Below, one piece after another: positions 40,841 through 49,343 of a stretch of 64,000 nucleotides of DNA (its first letter is position 1; each line of letters starts with the position of its first letter). Made by a program: the position numbers and the translations under genes. Source of the stretch: Dermatobacter hominis (lineage in GTDB: Bacteria; Actinomycetota; Acidimicrobiia; Acidimicrobiales; Microtrichaceae); the NCBI RefSeq assembly GCF_020715685.1, contig NZ_CP085840.1:3534001-3598000 (forward strand), in the 5' to 3' direction. The notes beneath the pieces were generated by a model. The model worked only from the letters and a program-made list of their open reading frames with translations, did no database searches and was not told the DNA's origin.

Positions 40841-41874
40841 GAGCGGCCCTCCAGGATGCAGATCAGGTTCTGTTGCAGGCACGGGCCCGACGTGGCGTGC
40901 GCCAAGGCCCGGGTGCCGCCGTCGAACACGTGGTCGGCCGCGTGGCCGATGCGGCAGAGCCCGGTGGCCATCACCGGGTTGGCGGCCAGTGCACCGCCGG
41001 ACGGGTTGACCGCGACGCCGTCGTCGAGCCCGAGCACGTGGCGGAGCAGGAGCTCCTCGTGCGTGAACGCCGCCTGCAGCTCTGCGATCTCGACCGGGCC
41101 GTCGGCGAGCCCCGCCGCCTCCGCCGCGATGCGGGTCGACGGGGAGTCGTCGAGGGCCCGGAAGGACGGGTTGTGGCACTCGGTGCGGTGGTCGAGCCCG
41201 GCGATCCACGCCGGACGCGGGACCAGCTCGCGGGCCCGATCACCGCGGGCCAGCACCATCGCCGCCGCCCCGTCGGTGATGGGCGGCACGTCGTGGCGCC
41301 GGAGCGGGGCCCGGAGGTAGTCCTCGGTGAGGAGGGCGTCGACGTCGCCGTCGCCCCTCGATCGCACCGCCACCTCGGCCATGGCGCGCTCGTCGGCGAG
41401 CCCGGCGCCGATGACGGCCCGGGCCTGGAGCGCCGCGAACGTCAGCGGGTCCGCCCCGATCGGCGCGAGGAAGTAGGGGTCCATCTCCATCGGGTAGATC
41501 AGCGCGGGGTCCGCCGTCGACGACCGGCCGGAGCCCGTCACGACGGCGATGTCGATGTCGCCCTCCATCAGGCGGAGCCACGCCTCGTAGAGTGCCCACG
41601 CCCCGTCCATCTCGACGTGCGAGTCCCGCTTGGGTGGCCACGCCCCGATCGCGTCGAGGTTGGACACGAACGAGAAGGCCTGGCCGGTGATGTAGTCGCA
41701 GCTGCCGAGGCAGGTGAAGTCGACGTCGGCCCGGGTCAGCCCGAGCGGCGCCAGCGCGTCGGTGATGACCTCCATGAGCAGCTGCGTCTCGGACCGGTCC
41801 GTGCGGCGGACGAACGGGGTGTGGGCCCAGCCCACCACGGCGATGTCGTCGAAGGTCGGGGTCGGTGCGGCCAT
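40837..41874 (-). CDS. Lipid-transfer-type thiolase, Ltp4-like (Rv3522)
   Basis: A 345-residue thiolase-fold protein: DIAVVGWAHTPFVRRTDRSE at the N-terminus (core VVGWAHTPF), FTCLGSCDYITGQAFSF at the position of the nucleophile loop, VAVNPSGGALAANPVMATGL as the PSGG-PxxATG CoA-binding segment. It is shorter than classical thiolases, as Ltp4 is. It likely works as a hetero-complex with the neighbouring thiolase and the OB-fold protein, the latter resembling the DUF35 partners of Ltp2-type aldolases. It overlaps the downstream thiolase by 4 bp and starts 1 bp after the OB-fold gene. Confidence 0.9.
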   Translation of the reverse strand: MAAPTPTFDDIAVVGWAHTPFVRRTDRSETQLLMEVITDALAPLGLTRADVDFTCLGSCDYITGQAFSFVSNLDAIGAWPPKRDSHVEMDGAWALYEAWLRLMEGDIDIAVVTGSGRSSTADPALIYPMEMDPYFLAPIGADPLTFAALQARAVIGAGLADERAMAEVAVRSRGDGDVDALLTEDYLRAPLRRHDVPPITDGAAAMVLARGDRARELVPRPAWIAGLDHRTECHNPSFRALDDSPSTRIAAEAAGLADGPVEIAELQAAFTHEELLLRHVLGLDDGVAVNPSGGALAANPVMATGLCRIGHAADHVFDGGTRALAHATSGPCLQQNLICILEGRS

Positions 41875-41875
41875 C

Positions 41876-42865
41876 TCAGAAGATCCTGTTCAGCAGGTCG
41901 GGGTCGTCGATGCTGGGCTCGCCGTTGGGCATCCAGCCGAGGAGGTCGCCGTAGGCCCCTCCCATGGCGCCGGCGTCGTCGTCGGACCGCTCGGCCGGGG
42001 AGGCCCACACGGCGCTGACGCGCTGGCCGACGTGGACCTCGTCGGCGGGGAGCTCGACCACGGGCTGGTACGAGAGGACGACGTCGGTGTCATCGAGCAG
42101 CACGAACGCCCGCACGAACGGCTCCGTCTCGGTCTGGCCCGGGTACGGCACGGGCGTCACGATCGCGAAGTTGGTGATGGTGCCCACGTGCGGGAGGTCG
42201 ACGTCGCCCTCGGGCCCGATCTCGACCGCGTCGATCGGGCAGTAGCCCTTGCCGCCGGCGTACACACGCCCGCAGACCGGACATCGGGCGCCGAGCAGCC
42301 GTTGCGATCTGGACGCCTCCAGGGAGCGGTCGGTCGACTCGGGGATGGGGTTCCGGTACGTGATCGACGCGACGTAGTCCATCATCGTGACCGGCTCCTC
42401 GGCCGGTCCCTCGTCCTCGCCGTCGACCTCCGCGTCCTCACCGGGGACGAAGCACACGATGTCGTCGAGCCGACCGGCTCGAGCGCCCCGCCATCGCGGC
42501 GCCACGCGCATCCCGTCCGCCATCGCGTCGATCGAGCCGGCGTCGACCGCGTGCAGGAGCGGCGTCGTGGCCCCGTCGAGGCGGACGAACGCGAAGGCGA
42601 ACGGTCGGTCGAGCGGGTGCTGCTCCGACGGGACGGGCACCCACGTCCACGAGTCCACGGTCCCGGCCGGTCCGACCTCGACGAAGTCGTGCGCCAACTC
42701 GGCTCCCGTCGCCGGGTCCCACTCCATGGGCGGCACCAGGACGTCCTCGCCGTTGCGGATTCCGAGGATGCGCCGCTCGGTCAGCGCCGACATGAAGGTC
42801 CCCACGACCGGCCCCAGAGAGCGCTGGTACGGGAACGTGATCGTGCTCTCGACGAAGCGGGTCAT
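41876..42865 (-). CDS. Two-domain OB-fold (DUF35-type) acyl-CoA-associated protein, Rv3521-like
   Basis: A 329-residue protein made of two DUF35/OB-fold halves. The N-terminal half begins FVESTITFPYQRSLGPVVG; the C-terminal half contains a rubredoxin-like zinc site (LLGARCPVCGRVYAGGKGYCP) followed by an OB fold (GTITNFAIVTPVPYPGQ). Such proteins form obligate complexes with Ltp-type aldolases/thiolases and help bind acyl-CoA. ATG 42865 has GGAGGCG upstream. As first gene of a tight three-gene operon it carries the promoter; a KstR-type core AACTCGTT sits 88 bp upstream. Confidence 0.88.
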   Translation of the reverse strand: MTRFVESTITFPYQRSLGPVVGTFMSALTERRILGIRNGEDVLVPPMEWDPATGAELAHDFVEVGPAGTVDSWTWVPVPSEQHPLDRPFAFAFVRLDGATTPLLHAVDAGSIDAMADGMRVAPRWRGARAGRLDDIVCFVPGEDAEVDGEDEGPAEEPVTMMDYVASITYRNPIPESTDRSLEASRSQRLLGARCPVCGRVYAGGKGYCPIDAVEIGPEGDVDLPHVGTITNFAIVTPVPYPGQTETEPFVRAFVLLDDTDVVLSYQPVVELPADEVHVGQRVSAVWASPAERSDDDAGAMGGAYGDLLGWMPNGEPSIDDPDLLNRIF

Positions 42866-42949
42866 GGCGCCTCCGGTCGGCCCGTCCGGAACGGCCCGGA
42901 ACGGCGGCATCTGTTGGTGCCGGTCATGTGACCCCGATGTGGCGGGCTC

Positions 42950-42963
42950 GTCAACTCGTTCTG
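42950..42963. promoter_or_regulatory. Relaxed KstR-type site before the thiolase operon
   Basis: GTCAACTCGTTCTG keeps the AAC-NN-GTT core and the right GTTCT half of the palindrome found near the repressor, but the outer left bases differ. It lies between the divergent OB-fold and phosphotransferase genes. Confidence 0.45.
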
Positions 42964-43037
42964 CGCGGATCCCCCGACCCGGGAACGGCACCGGTCCGGT
43001 GCCGCCGCGAGGCCGAGGCGACCGACCGGTGCGGTGC

Positions 43038-43043
43038 TAGGAA
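43038..43043 (+). promoter_or_regulatory. -10-like box of the phosphotransferase gene (leaderless)
   Basis: TAGGAA, one base from TANNNT, ends 6 nt before GTG 43050. Confidence 0.35.
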
Positions 43044-43049
43044 GCGCAG

Positions 43050-44385
43050 GTGGTCGATCCGGGTTGGGAGCAGGGGGACCTCCTCTGCCAGGAGTTCCCC
43101 GTGCACCTCGAGGCGCTGCGGGGCGCGGGGGCGGACTTCCTCACGCGCGCGTTCCGCTCGACGGGCGCGATCGGCCCGGACGACCGCGTCGCCGCGATCA
43201 CGCGGCTCGAACCGTTCCGAGGTGGCAGCACCGGCCGCAAGGCGCTCCTCTCGGTCGCCTACGAGCGGCCGGCGGCCGACCTCCCGGAGGACCTCTTCGT
43301 GAAGTTCTCCCGCGACCTCGACGACGAGGTCCGCGACCGGGGGAGGCGCCAGATGCGGTCGGAGGTCCGCTTCGGGCTGCTCGCAGATCCCCGACTTCCC
43401 GGTGGCCGTGCCCCGGTGCCTCTTCGGCGAGTACCACGACGGGTCGGGCTCCGGCGTCCTCATCACCGAGCGGATCGGGTTCGGTGCGGACGGCATCGAG
43501 CCCCACCACCCCAAGGCCCGGGACCACGAGATCGACGACCTCCTCGGCCACTACGAGGCGCTGGTGTCGGCACTGGCCCGCCTGGCGGGGTCGGACCGGG
43601 CCGGACGGTTCCCCGACGACGTGATGGCCCACTTCGAACCACGGCCGAGGACGGCGGCGGGCGCGGCGCGGTACACCGCCGACCAGGTCCGTCACGGCGT
43701 CGAGCGCTACGCCGACTTCGCGTCCCGGTTCCCGCAGCTGCTGCCCCCGTCGATCCGCTCCGACGAGTTCGTCGCGGAGCTGCACGAGGTCGCGCCGCGC
43801 TCCATCGAGCACGCCGAGGCGATCCGCTCGGCGATGGAGGACCGGCCGGCGGCGCTGACCGCCTTCTGCCACTGGAACGCCAACATCGACAACGCCTGGT
43901 TCTGGCGCGACCGGGACGGCGCCCTCGCGTGCGGGCTCATGGACTGGGGCAACGTCGGCCGGGTGGACGTGGTGAGCGCGCTGGCGAGCTGCCTCTGCTT
44001 CACCGAACCCGACTTCCTGGTCGACCACCTCGACCACCTCCTCGAGCGGTTCGCCCGCGTGTTCGAGGAGAGCGGCGGCGGACGTCTCGACCCGGCCGTG
44101 CTCCGGCGCCAGTTCCGGCTCCACGTGGTCGCCGGCGGCCTCCGCTGGCCGCTGGGCACGGTGCCTCTGATCGAGCGCCACGTCCCCGACCTCGCGACCG
44201 TCACCGGTCGGCTCGACCCGCGGATCGCGGACCACGAGCTGCCCCGCACCCAGCTCCACCTCCTCACCGCGTACCTGGTGCTGTGGCGGGCGTCCGACGC
44301 CAGGAGCCTGATCGACGGGGCGGTCGCGCGTGCCGGGAGCGAGCCGGTCCGACGTACCGCGCCGACGTCGACGCCGACCCCGTAG
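43050..44385 (+). pseudogene. Aminoglycoside-phosphotransferase-like protein, frameshifted
   Basis: Two frames together give one ~445-residue kinase-fold protein. The first (43050 to about 43380) reads VDPGWEQGDLLCQEF...RGGSTGRKALLSVAY...DLFVKFSRD, the N-lobe. The second (about 43381 to 44385) continues QIPDFPVAVPRCLFGEYHDG, then AFCHWNANIDNAWFWRD (the H-x-N/D catalytic loop) and GLMDWGNVG (the DxG-equivalent metal loop). The break is within CTGCTCGCAGATCCCC near 43378-43390; removing one G joins them as LLQIPDFPV. Both halves are well conserved, so this is either a very recent frameshift or a base-call error. Related proteins are common next to lipid-catabolic genes; substrate unknown. Confidence 0.7.
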
Positions 44386-44441
44386 GTCCGGGCGTCCCGG
44401 CGTCCCCGGAGCAGCGCCGCCCGCGGCCCCCGGCACGGACC

Positions 44442-47036
44442 ATGATGTCGGGGATGACGGAGGGAGACGAGGAGCGGTCGACGGCCGACGGACGGGTGGT
44501 GGCGGCCATCCTCACGCCCGACCAGCGGGTCCGGGTGTTCGTGTCGTCCACGATGGAGGAGCTGGCGAGCGAGCGGGTCGCGGTCCGCGACGCGGTGGAG
44601 CGCATGCACCTGGCACCCGTCCTCTTCGAGCTCGGTGCCCGTGCCCACCCGCCTCGGACCCTCTACCGCTCGTACCTCGAGCAGAGCCACGTGTTCGTCG
44701 GGATCTACTGGGAGCGCTACGGCTGGGTGGCGCCGACCATGGACGTGTCCGGCCTCGAGGACGAGTACCTCCTCGCCGGCGCCAAGCCGAAGCTGATGTA
44801 CGTCAAGCGCCCCGCCCCCGGACGGGACGAGCGGCTGGACGAGCTGCTGGACCGGATCCGCGACGACGAGGCGGTCGCCTACAAGGCCTTCTCCGACGCC
44901 GAGGAGCTCGAGGCGCTCGTCACCGACGACCTCTCGCTGCTGCTGAGCGAGGCGTTCCTCGTCGAGACCGCCGAGGACCGCCCGCGCCGGCCGCGCTTCA
45001 CGTTGCCGAACGACGCCACCACGTTCATCGGTCGGTCGTCCGAGCTCGACGACGTCGAGGCGCTGCTCCGGACCGACGACGTCCGGCTCGTCACGCTCAC
45101 CGGCCCGGGCGGGATCGGCAAGACGAGGCTCGCGCTGCGCGCCGCGTCGAGGGCGGCCGACGGGTTCGACGAGGGCGCTGCCTTCGTGTCGCTCGCGTCC
45201 CTCGCGGACGACCGGCTGGTGATCGGTTCGATCGCGTCCGCGATCGGGCTGCGCGACAGCAGCGGCGCAACCGCCGAGAGCCTCCTCGCCGACCTCGCGG
45301 ATCGCTCGCTCCTGCTCGTCGTCGACAACTTCGAGCACGTGATGGGGGCGGCGGACGTGTTGCCGCGGATCCTCAGCGGGTCGCCCCGGGTGAAGGTCCT
45401 GGCCACGAGCCGGGAGGCGCTCCGCCTGCACGCGGAGCACGAGTACCCGGTGCCGCCGCTGACCCCGACCGACGCGATCGCGATGTTCGTGGAGCGGGCG
45501 ACGGCCGTGCGCCCCGACTTCTCGCTCGACGACGCCGATCCCGAGGTCGTGGCCCGGCTCGGCGAGCGCCTCGAGGGCGTGCCCCTCGCCATCGAGCTGG
45601 CCGCGGCGCGCACGCGGCTGCTCGCGCCGGAGGCCCTGCTCGAACGGCTCGACGACCGCCTGGACTTCCTCGTCGGCGGCCCGCGCGACCTGCCGGAGCG
45701 CCAGCAGGCGCTGCGCTCAACGATCGAGTGGAGCTACGACCTCCTCGACGAGGGGGAGCGCCGCCTGCTCGACGCGCTGGGCGTGTTCGTCGGGAGCTTC
45801 CCCCTCGCAGCGGTCGAGGCCGTCGCCCCGGCCCTGGACGCCGACCCCCGCGACGCGCTCGACCTGCTCGCGTCGCTGGTCGACAAGAGCCTGCTGCGCG
45901 TCGAGCCGACCGCGGGCGAACCGCGGTTCCGGATGCTCGGGATGATCGCCGAGTTCGCCCGGGGTCGGCTGGCGGCGGGCGCCGACGCGGAGGCGGTGGG
46001 GGAGCGCCACGCCGCCTACTACCGGGACCTCAGCCACGAGATCGGTCGCGGCGTCGTCGCAGGCGACCAGCAGCGCTGGCTGGGCGTCCTCGGCGACGAC
46101 CACGACGGCGAGGCCGGCAACATCCGGGCCGCGCTGACCTGGTACCTCAGCCACGGTCGCCTCGAGGACATCGACGACCTCGCCGACATGGCCTGGTCGC
46201 TGTGGGTCCCGGCGTGGATCAACGGGCGGATCGACGAGGGCCGGCGGATCGCCGGTGCCGCGCTCGACGCCGGGAGCGACGTGTCGGACCGGTCCCGCGC
46301 CCGGCTGCTGGTCGTGCTCGGCCTGTTCCAGATGTGGGCGGGCGATCACGAAGCGGCCGCGTCCGTGCTCGACGAGGGGTCGCGCATCGCCCGTGACCTG
46401 GGCGACGAGGAGGTCCAGGTCGCCTCGGTCCTGGCGCGCAGCATGATCGCCGGCCCGCTCGAGGGCGAGGACCGGGCCGAGGAGCTCGCCGACGAGGCCG
46501 TGACGACGTTCCGGCGGCTCGGCGACGCGTGGGGCGAGGCCGCGGCGCTCAACGTGCTCGGATGGGTCCGCGTCGCCCAGGAACGCTTCGACGGCAGCGG
46601 CGACCTGCTGGCCCGGACGCTCGATGCGTCGGTCGCGGCGAGGGACGAGCAGTTCTGCGCGCTGGCCGAGGTCAACCTCGCGGAGTACCGGCTGCACTGC
46701 GGCGACGTCGACGGCGCGGTGGAACTGCTGGCGTCGTCGACGCGACGCCATCGAGCGCTGCGGCTGCCGTACTCGGTGGCCTACCTGCTGGAGGCGACGA
46801 GCCGCGTGGCCGTGGCCCGGGACGACCTGCCGCGTGCGGCTCGCCTCCTGGGCGCGGCGGCCGCTCGGCGGTCCGAGGCGGGGGTGTCGGTGTGGGGCAG
46901 CCAGGCCGAACGCCTCGAGCGGTTCCGCGCCGACGTCCGTGCCGCGCTCGGGGCCGACGGGTTCGACGCGGCGCTGGGGGAGGGGTCCCGCCTGTCGTAC
47001 GACGACGCGCTCGCCGAGACCGATCTCGGCGACTGA
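44442..47036 (+). CDS. DUF4062 - NB-ARC - TPR STAND ATPase
   Basis: An 864-residue multidomain protein. Residues ~28-120 are a DUF4062 domain (VRVFVSSTMEELASERVAVR, PVLFELGARAHPPR, VFVGIYWERYGW, EDEYLLAG). Residues ~190-480 are an AP-ATPase/NB-ARC module: P-loop GPGGIGKTRL (221-230), Walker B LLLVVDNFEHV, sensor VLATSREALR, and GVPLAIELAAAR of the helical lid. The remainder is helical TPR-like repeats ending LLGAAAARRSEAG. STAND proteins couple ligand sensing by repeats to ATP-driven oligomerisation of the N-terminal domain; DUF4062 is found at the N-terminus of NTPases including animal NWD1. Signal and output are unknown. ATGs at 44442, 44445 and 44454 are all possible starts. Confidence 0.9.
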   Translation: MMSGMTEGDEERSTADGRVVAAILTPDQRVRVFVSSTMEELASERVAVRDAVERMHLAPVLFELGARAHPPRTLYRSYLEQSHVFVGIYWERYGWVAPTMDVSGLEDEYLLAGAKPKLMYVKRPAPGRDERLDELLDRIRDDEAVAYKAFSDAEELEALVTDDLSLLLSEAFLVETAEDRPRRPRFTLPNDATTFIGRSSELDDVEALLRTDDVRLVTLTGPGGIGKTRLALRAASRAADGFDEGAAFVSLASLADDRLVIGSIASAIGLRDSSGATAESLLADLADRSLLLVVDNFEHVMGAADVLPRILSGSPRVKVLATSREALRLHAEHEYPVPPLTPTDAIAMFVERATAVRPDFSLDDADPEVVARLGERLEGVPLAIELAAARTRLLAPEALLERLDDRLDFLVGGPRDLPERQQALRSTIEWSYDLLDEGERRLLDALGVFVGSFPLAAVEAVAPALDADPRDALDLLASLVDKSLLRVEPTAGEPRFRMLGMIAEFARGRLAAGADAEAVGERHAAYYRDLSHEIGRGVVAGDQQRWLGVLGDDHDGEAGNIRAALTWYLSHGRLEDIDDLADMAWSLWVPAWINGRIDEGRRIAGAALDAGSDVSDRSRARLLVVLGLFQMWAGDHEAAASVLDEGSRIARDLGDEEVQVASVLARSMIAGPLEGEDRAEELADEAVTTFRRLGDAWGEAAALNVLGWVRVAQERFDGSGDLLARTLDASVAARDEQFCALAEVNLAEYRLHCGDVDGAVELLASSTRRHRALRLPYSVAYLLEATSRVAVARDDLPRAARLLGAAAARRSEAGVSVWGSQAERLERFRADVRAALGADGFDAALGEGSRLSYDDALAETDLGD

Positions 47037-47126
47037 TCCGCCCTCGCCCTTGTCGGGCCGGGTGCCGATCGCCCATGCTCGTGGGACGGGAGGGAGCCGT
47101 CGTCGAACGGCCCCGGGAGGTGGACA

Positions 47127-47933
47127 GTGGACCAGCCCTTTCGCGTGGGGGACGACGTGCACGTGCTCCCGTCGCAGCTCGTGGTGCCGGGCGTCGGCTC
47201 CATCCCCATCAACTCGTTCGTGCTCCTGTCCGACCAGCCGGTGCTGGTCGACACCGGGCTCGGGGTCGACGGGGACGAGTTCGTCCGCGCCCTGTCGACG
47301 GTGATCGATCCTGCGGAGCTGGCGTGGATCTGGCTGTCCCACGACGACCTCGACCACACCGGGAACCTCCGCACGCTCCTCGAGCTCGCCCCGTCGGCGC
47401 GTCTGGCGACCCACGGCCTCGGCGCGCTCCGGATGAACTCGTCGTGGCCCGTCCCCCTGGAGCGGGTCCACGCCCTGGCCCCGGGCGATCGGCTCGACGT
47501 CGGTGACCGGCAGCTCGTCGCGCTGCGGCCGCCGACCTACGACAACCCGATGTCGACCGGGTTCCTCGACGAGTCGACCGGCACGCTCTTCCCGGTCGAC
47601 TCGTTCGGCGCCATCCTCGGGGGCCCCCACCAGGCGTTCGACGAGATCGCCGACGACGAGCTGCTCGCCGGCATGACGGCGTGGGCCACCTTCGATTCGC
47701 CGTGGCTGCACCTGACCGACCGTGCTCGCCTCGACGGGGTGCTCGGCGAGCTCCGCGCGATCGGGGCCGAGCGGATCGTGCCGTCGCACCTCCCCCCGGT
47801 CCTCGACGGGGCGGATCGACTCCTCGACGTGCTGGCGACGATCCCCGACGCCGAGCCGTTCGTGCCGCCGAGCGCCGACGACTTCGCCGAGGTGGTCGCG
47901 GCCATGACCGCCCCGCCCGTCGCCGCGCCCTGA
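47127..47933 (+). CDS. MBL-fold metallo-hydrolase with flavodiiron-like metal motif
   Basis: A 268-residue metallo-beta-lactamase-fold protein. The first metal motif is SHDDLDHTGN, so the canonical HxHxDH becomes H72-x-D74-x-D76-H77, as in the ODP/flavodiiron branch where an acidic residue replaces the second His. DSFGAILGG supplies the bridging Asp and VPSHLPP the last His. This points to a di-iron, possibly redox or O2/NO-reacting site rather than a zinc hydrolase, but no flavodoxin or rubredoxin domain is attached. GTG 47127 has GGGAGG upstream. Single gene. Confidence 0.88.
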   Translation: MDQPFRVGDDVHVLPSQLVVPGVGSIPINSFVLLSDQPVLVDTGLGVDGDEFVRALSTVIDPAELAWIWLSHDDLDHTGNLRTLLELAPSARLATHGLGALRMNSSWPVPLERVHALAPGDRLDVGDRQLVALRPPTYDNPMSTGFLDESTGTLFPVDSFGAILGGPHQAFDEIADDELLAGMTAWATFDSPWLHLTDRARLDGVLGELRAIGAERIVPSHLPPVLDGADRLLDVLATIPDAEPFVPPSADDFAEVVAAMTAPPVAAP

Positions 47934-47962
47934 CCGGAGGGGCCCGCCCGAACCGGCGTCGG

Positions 47963-48712
47963 TCAGGCGAGGAACGGACCGACGAGCGCGCGCAGCGCGT
48001 CGGTCCGCTGCATGACCTCCGTGTGGCGGGTGTCGGGGAGCACGGCGAGCCGGCAGTCGGGGAAGAGCTCCAGCATCTCCGCGGCGTGGTCGAGGCGGAC
48101 GAAGTCCTGGTCGCCGATCACGAGGAAGGTCGGTGCGGCGACCGACCGGATCTCATCCGCGCTCCACCCGGCGAAGTCGTGGACCACGGGCTGCATGCGC
48201 TCGAGGAACGGGAAGAAGTCGGCCGGCACCGGCGCCACGGCCTCGTACGCGGCCTGCCACGCCGCGAACTCCTGCTCCGTCGGCAACCGCGGGTCGTCCT
48301 GCTCGGGTGCGGTGATCTCGGGGTGGTAGCCGTCGGGCCGGATGTTCGACGCGGCGAGGACCAGCCTGCGGACCGAGGCGGGGTGGCGGACGGCCAGGCT
48401 CGTGGCCGTGAGCGCGCCCAGGCTGAAGCCCCAGACGTCGACGGGCCCGCCGCCGGCCACGCGGTCGATGACCGCGGCGACGTCGTCGGCGAATCGGTCG
48501 ATCGACATGGCGCGGCCGGTGTCGGGCGTGTGGCCGTGGCCCTGGAGCTCGATGCCGATCACCCTGCGGCCGTCGCCGAGCCACGGGAGCACGTCGTCGA
48601 AGCTGGCGCGGAAGGTGAGGATGCCGCCGTGGAGGGCCACGAGCGGCACGTCCCCGGGATCGCCGTGCTCCTCGTACCACACGGGCTGGCCGTCGATGTC
48701 CTCGTAGGGCAT
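47963..48712 (-). CDS. Alpha/beta hydrolase
   Basis: A 249-residue alpha/beta-hydrolase fold enzyme: LVALHGGILTF gives the oxyanion-hole HGG, DVWGFSLGALTA the nucleophile elbow (Ser in G-F-S-L-G), FLVIGDQDFV the catalytic Asp strand and DTRHTEVM the catalytic His. Probably an esterase or C-C hydrolase of small substrates. ATG 48712 is the likely start: TATCGT lies 8 nt before it on the minus strand, so the mRNA would have almost no leader. It is divergent from the thioesterase gene with only 56 bp between starts. Confidence 0.9.
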   Translation of the reverse strand: MPYEDIDGQPVWYEEHGDPGDVPLVALHGGILTFRASFDDVLPWLGDGRRVIGIELQGHGHTPDTGRAMSIDRFADDVAAVIDRVAGGGPVDVWGFSLGALTATSLAVRHPASVRRLVLAASNIRPDGYHPEITAPEQDDPRLPTEQEFAAWQAAYEAVAPVPADFFPFLERMQPVVHDFAGWSADEIRSVAAPTFLVIGDQDFVRLDHAAEMLELFPDCRLAVLPDTRHTEVMQRTDALRALVGPFLA

Positions 48713-48768
48713 GTCGGACGACGATAGGCCCACGCCGCGCCGGTGGGCGCGTCGACGAGACTGCTGCG

Positions 48769-49242
48769 ATGGCCGAGAACACCACCACGACCCGCCGCCC
48801 CGGCGACCCCATCCCGCTGCACGACCTGCTCGACCTCGAGTTCCTCGACGCGGTGGAGGGATCGCCCTTCGCAGAGGTGCGGATGCCGGTCCAGCCGAAC
48901 GCCTTCGGGTTCACCGCCAACCTCCACGGCGGCGCGGTCGCCACCGTGGTCGACTGCGCCTGCGCGCTGGCCGTGGCCCGGGCGGTGGCGTTCGACCCGA
49001 CGGCGGAGTCGCTGGTCACCGTCGACATGCACGTCCGCTACCTCGGCCGGCCGCGCACCGATGCCGTGGTCGCCCGCGCCGAGATCGTGAAGCTCGGGAG
49101 CACGATCATCGTGGTCGAGTGCAAGGTCGTCGACGAGGGCGGCCACGTGGTCGCCAGCGCGGACTTCTCGATGATGCGGGTGGCGCTGCGCGAGCCGCTG
49201 TCCGACGCGGTGGTGGGACGACCCGGCGACGTCGACCTCTAG
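48769..49242 (+). CDS. PaaI-type hotdog-fold thioesterase
   Basis: A 157-residue hotdog-fold protein: FTANLHGGAVATVVDCACALA carries the HGG motif and catalytic-helix Asp of the PaaI/YbgC class, followed by TVDMHVRYLGRP and a C-terminal strand SADFSMMRVAL. It probably hydrolyses an acyl- or aroyl-CoA. It shares an intergenic region with the alpha/beta hydrolase and precedes the LuxR-type STAND regulator by 101 bp. Length is normal. Confidence 0.9.
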   Translation: MAENTTTTRRPGDPIPLHDLLDLEFLDAVEGSPFAEVRMPVQPNAFGFTANLHGGAVATVVDCACALAVARAVAFDPTAESLVTVDMHVRYLGRPRTDAVVARAEIVKLGSTIIVVECKVVDEGGHVVASADFSMMRVALREPLSDAVVGRPGDVDL

Positions 49243-49343
49243 GGCCGCGGGCGGGTCCCGACCGGGCGTCGCCGAGCGCCGTTCGGCGCCTCCGGGCCGC
49301 GGTACCGTCGTGGCCCAGCGCACGTGCCGGAGGGGAGGTCGCG

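Noticed and set aside
43050-47036. A single 1328-codon protein joining the phosphotransferase and the STAND ATPase
   Set aside because: After about 43380 the frame reads Arg/Pro-rich nonsense until the DUF4062 protein starts at 44442, while the true kinase C-lobe is in another frame.
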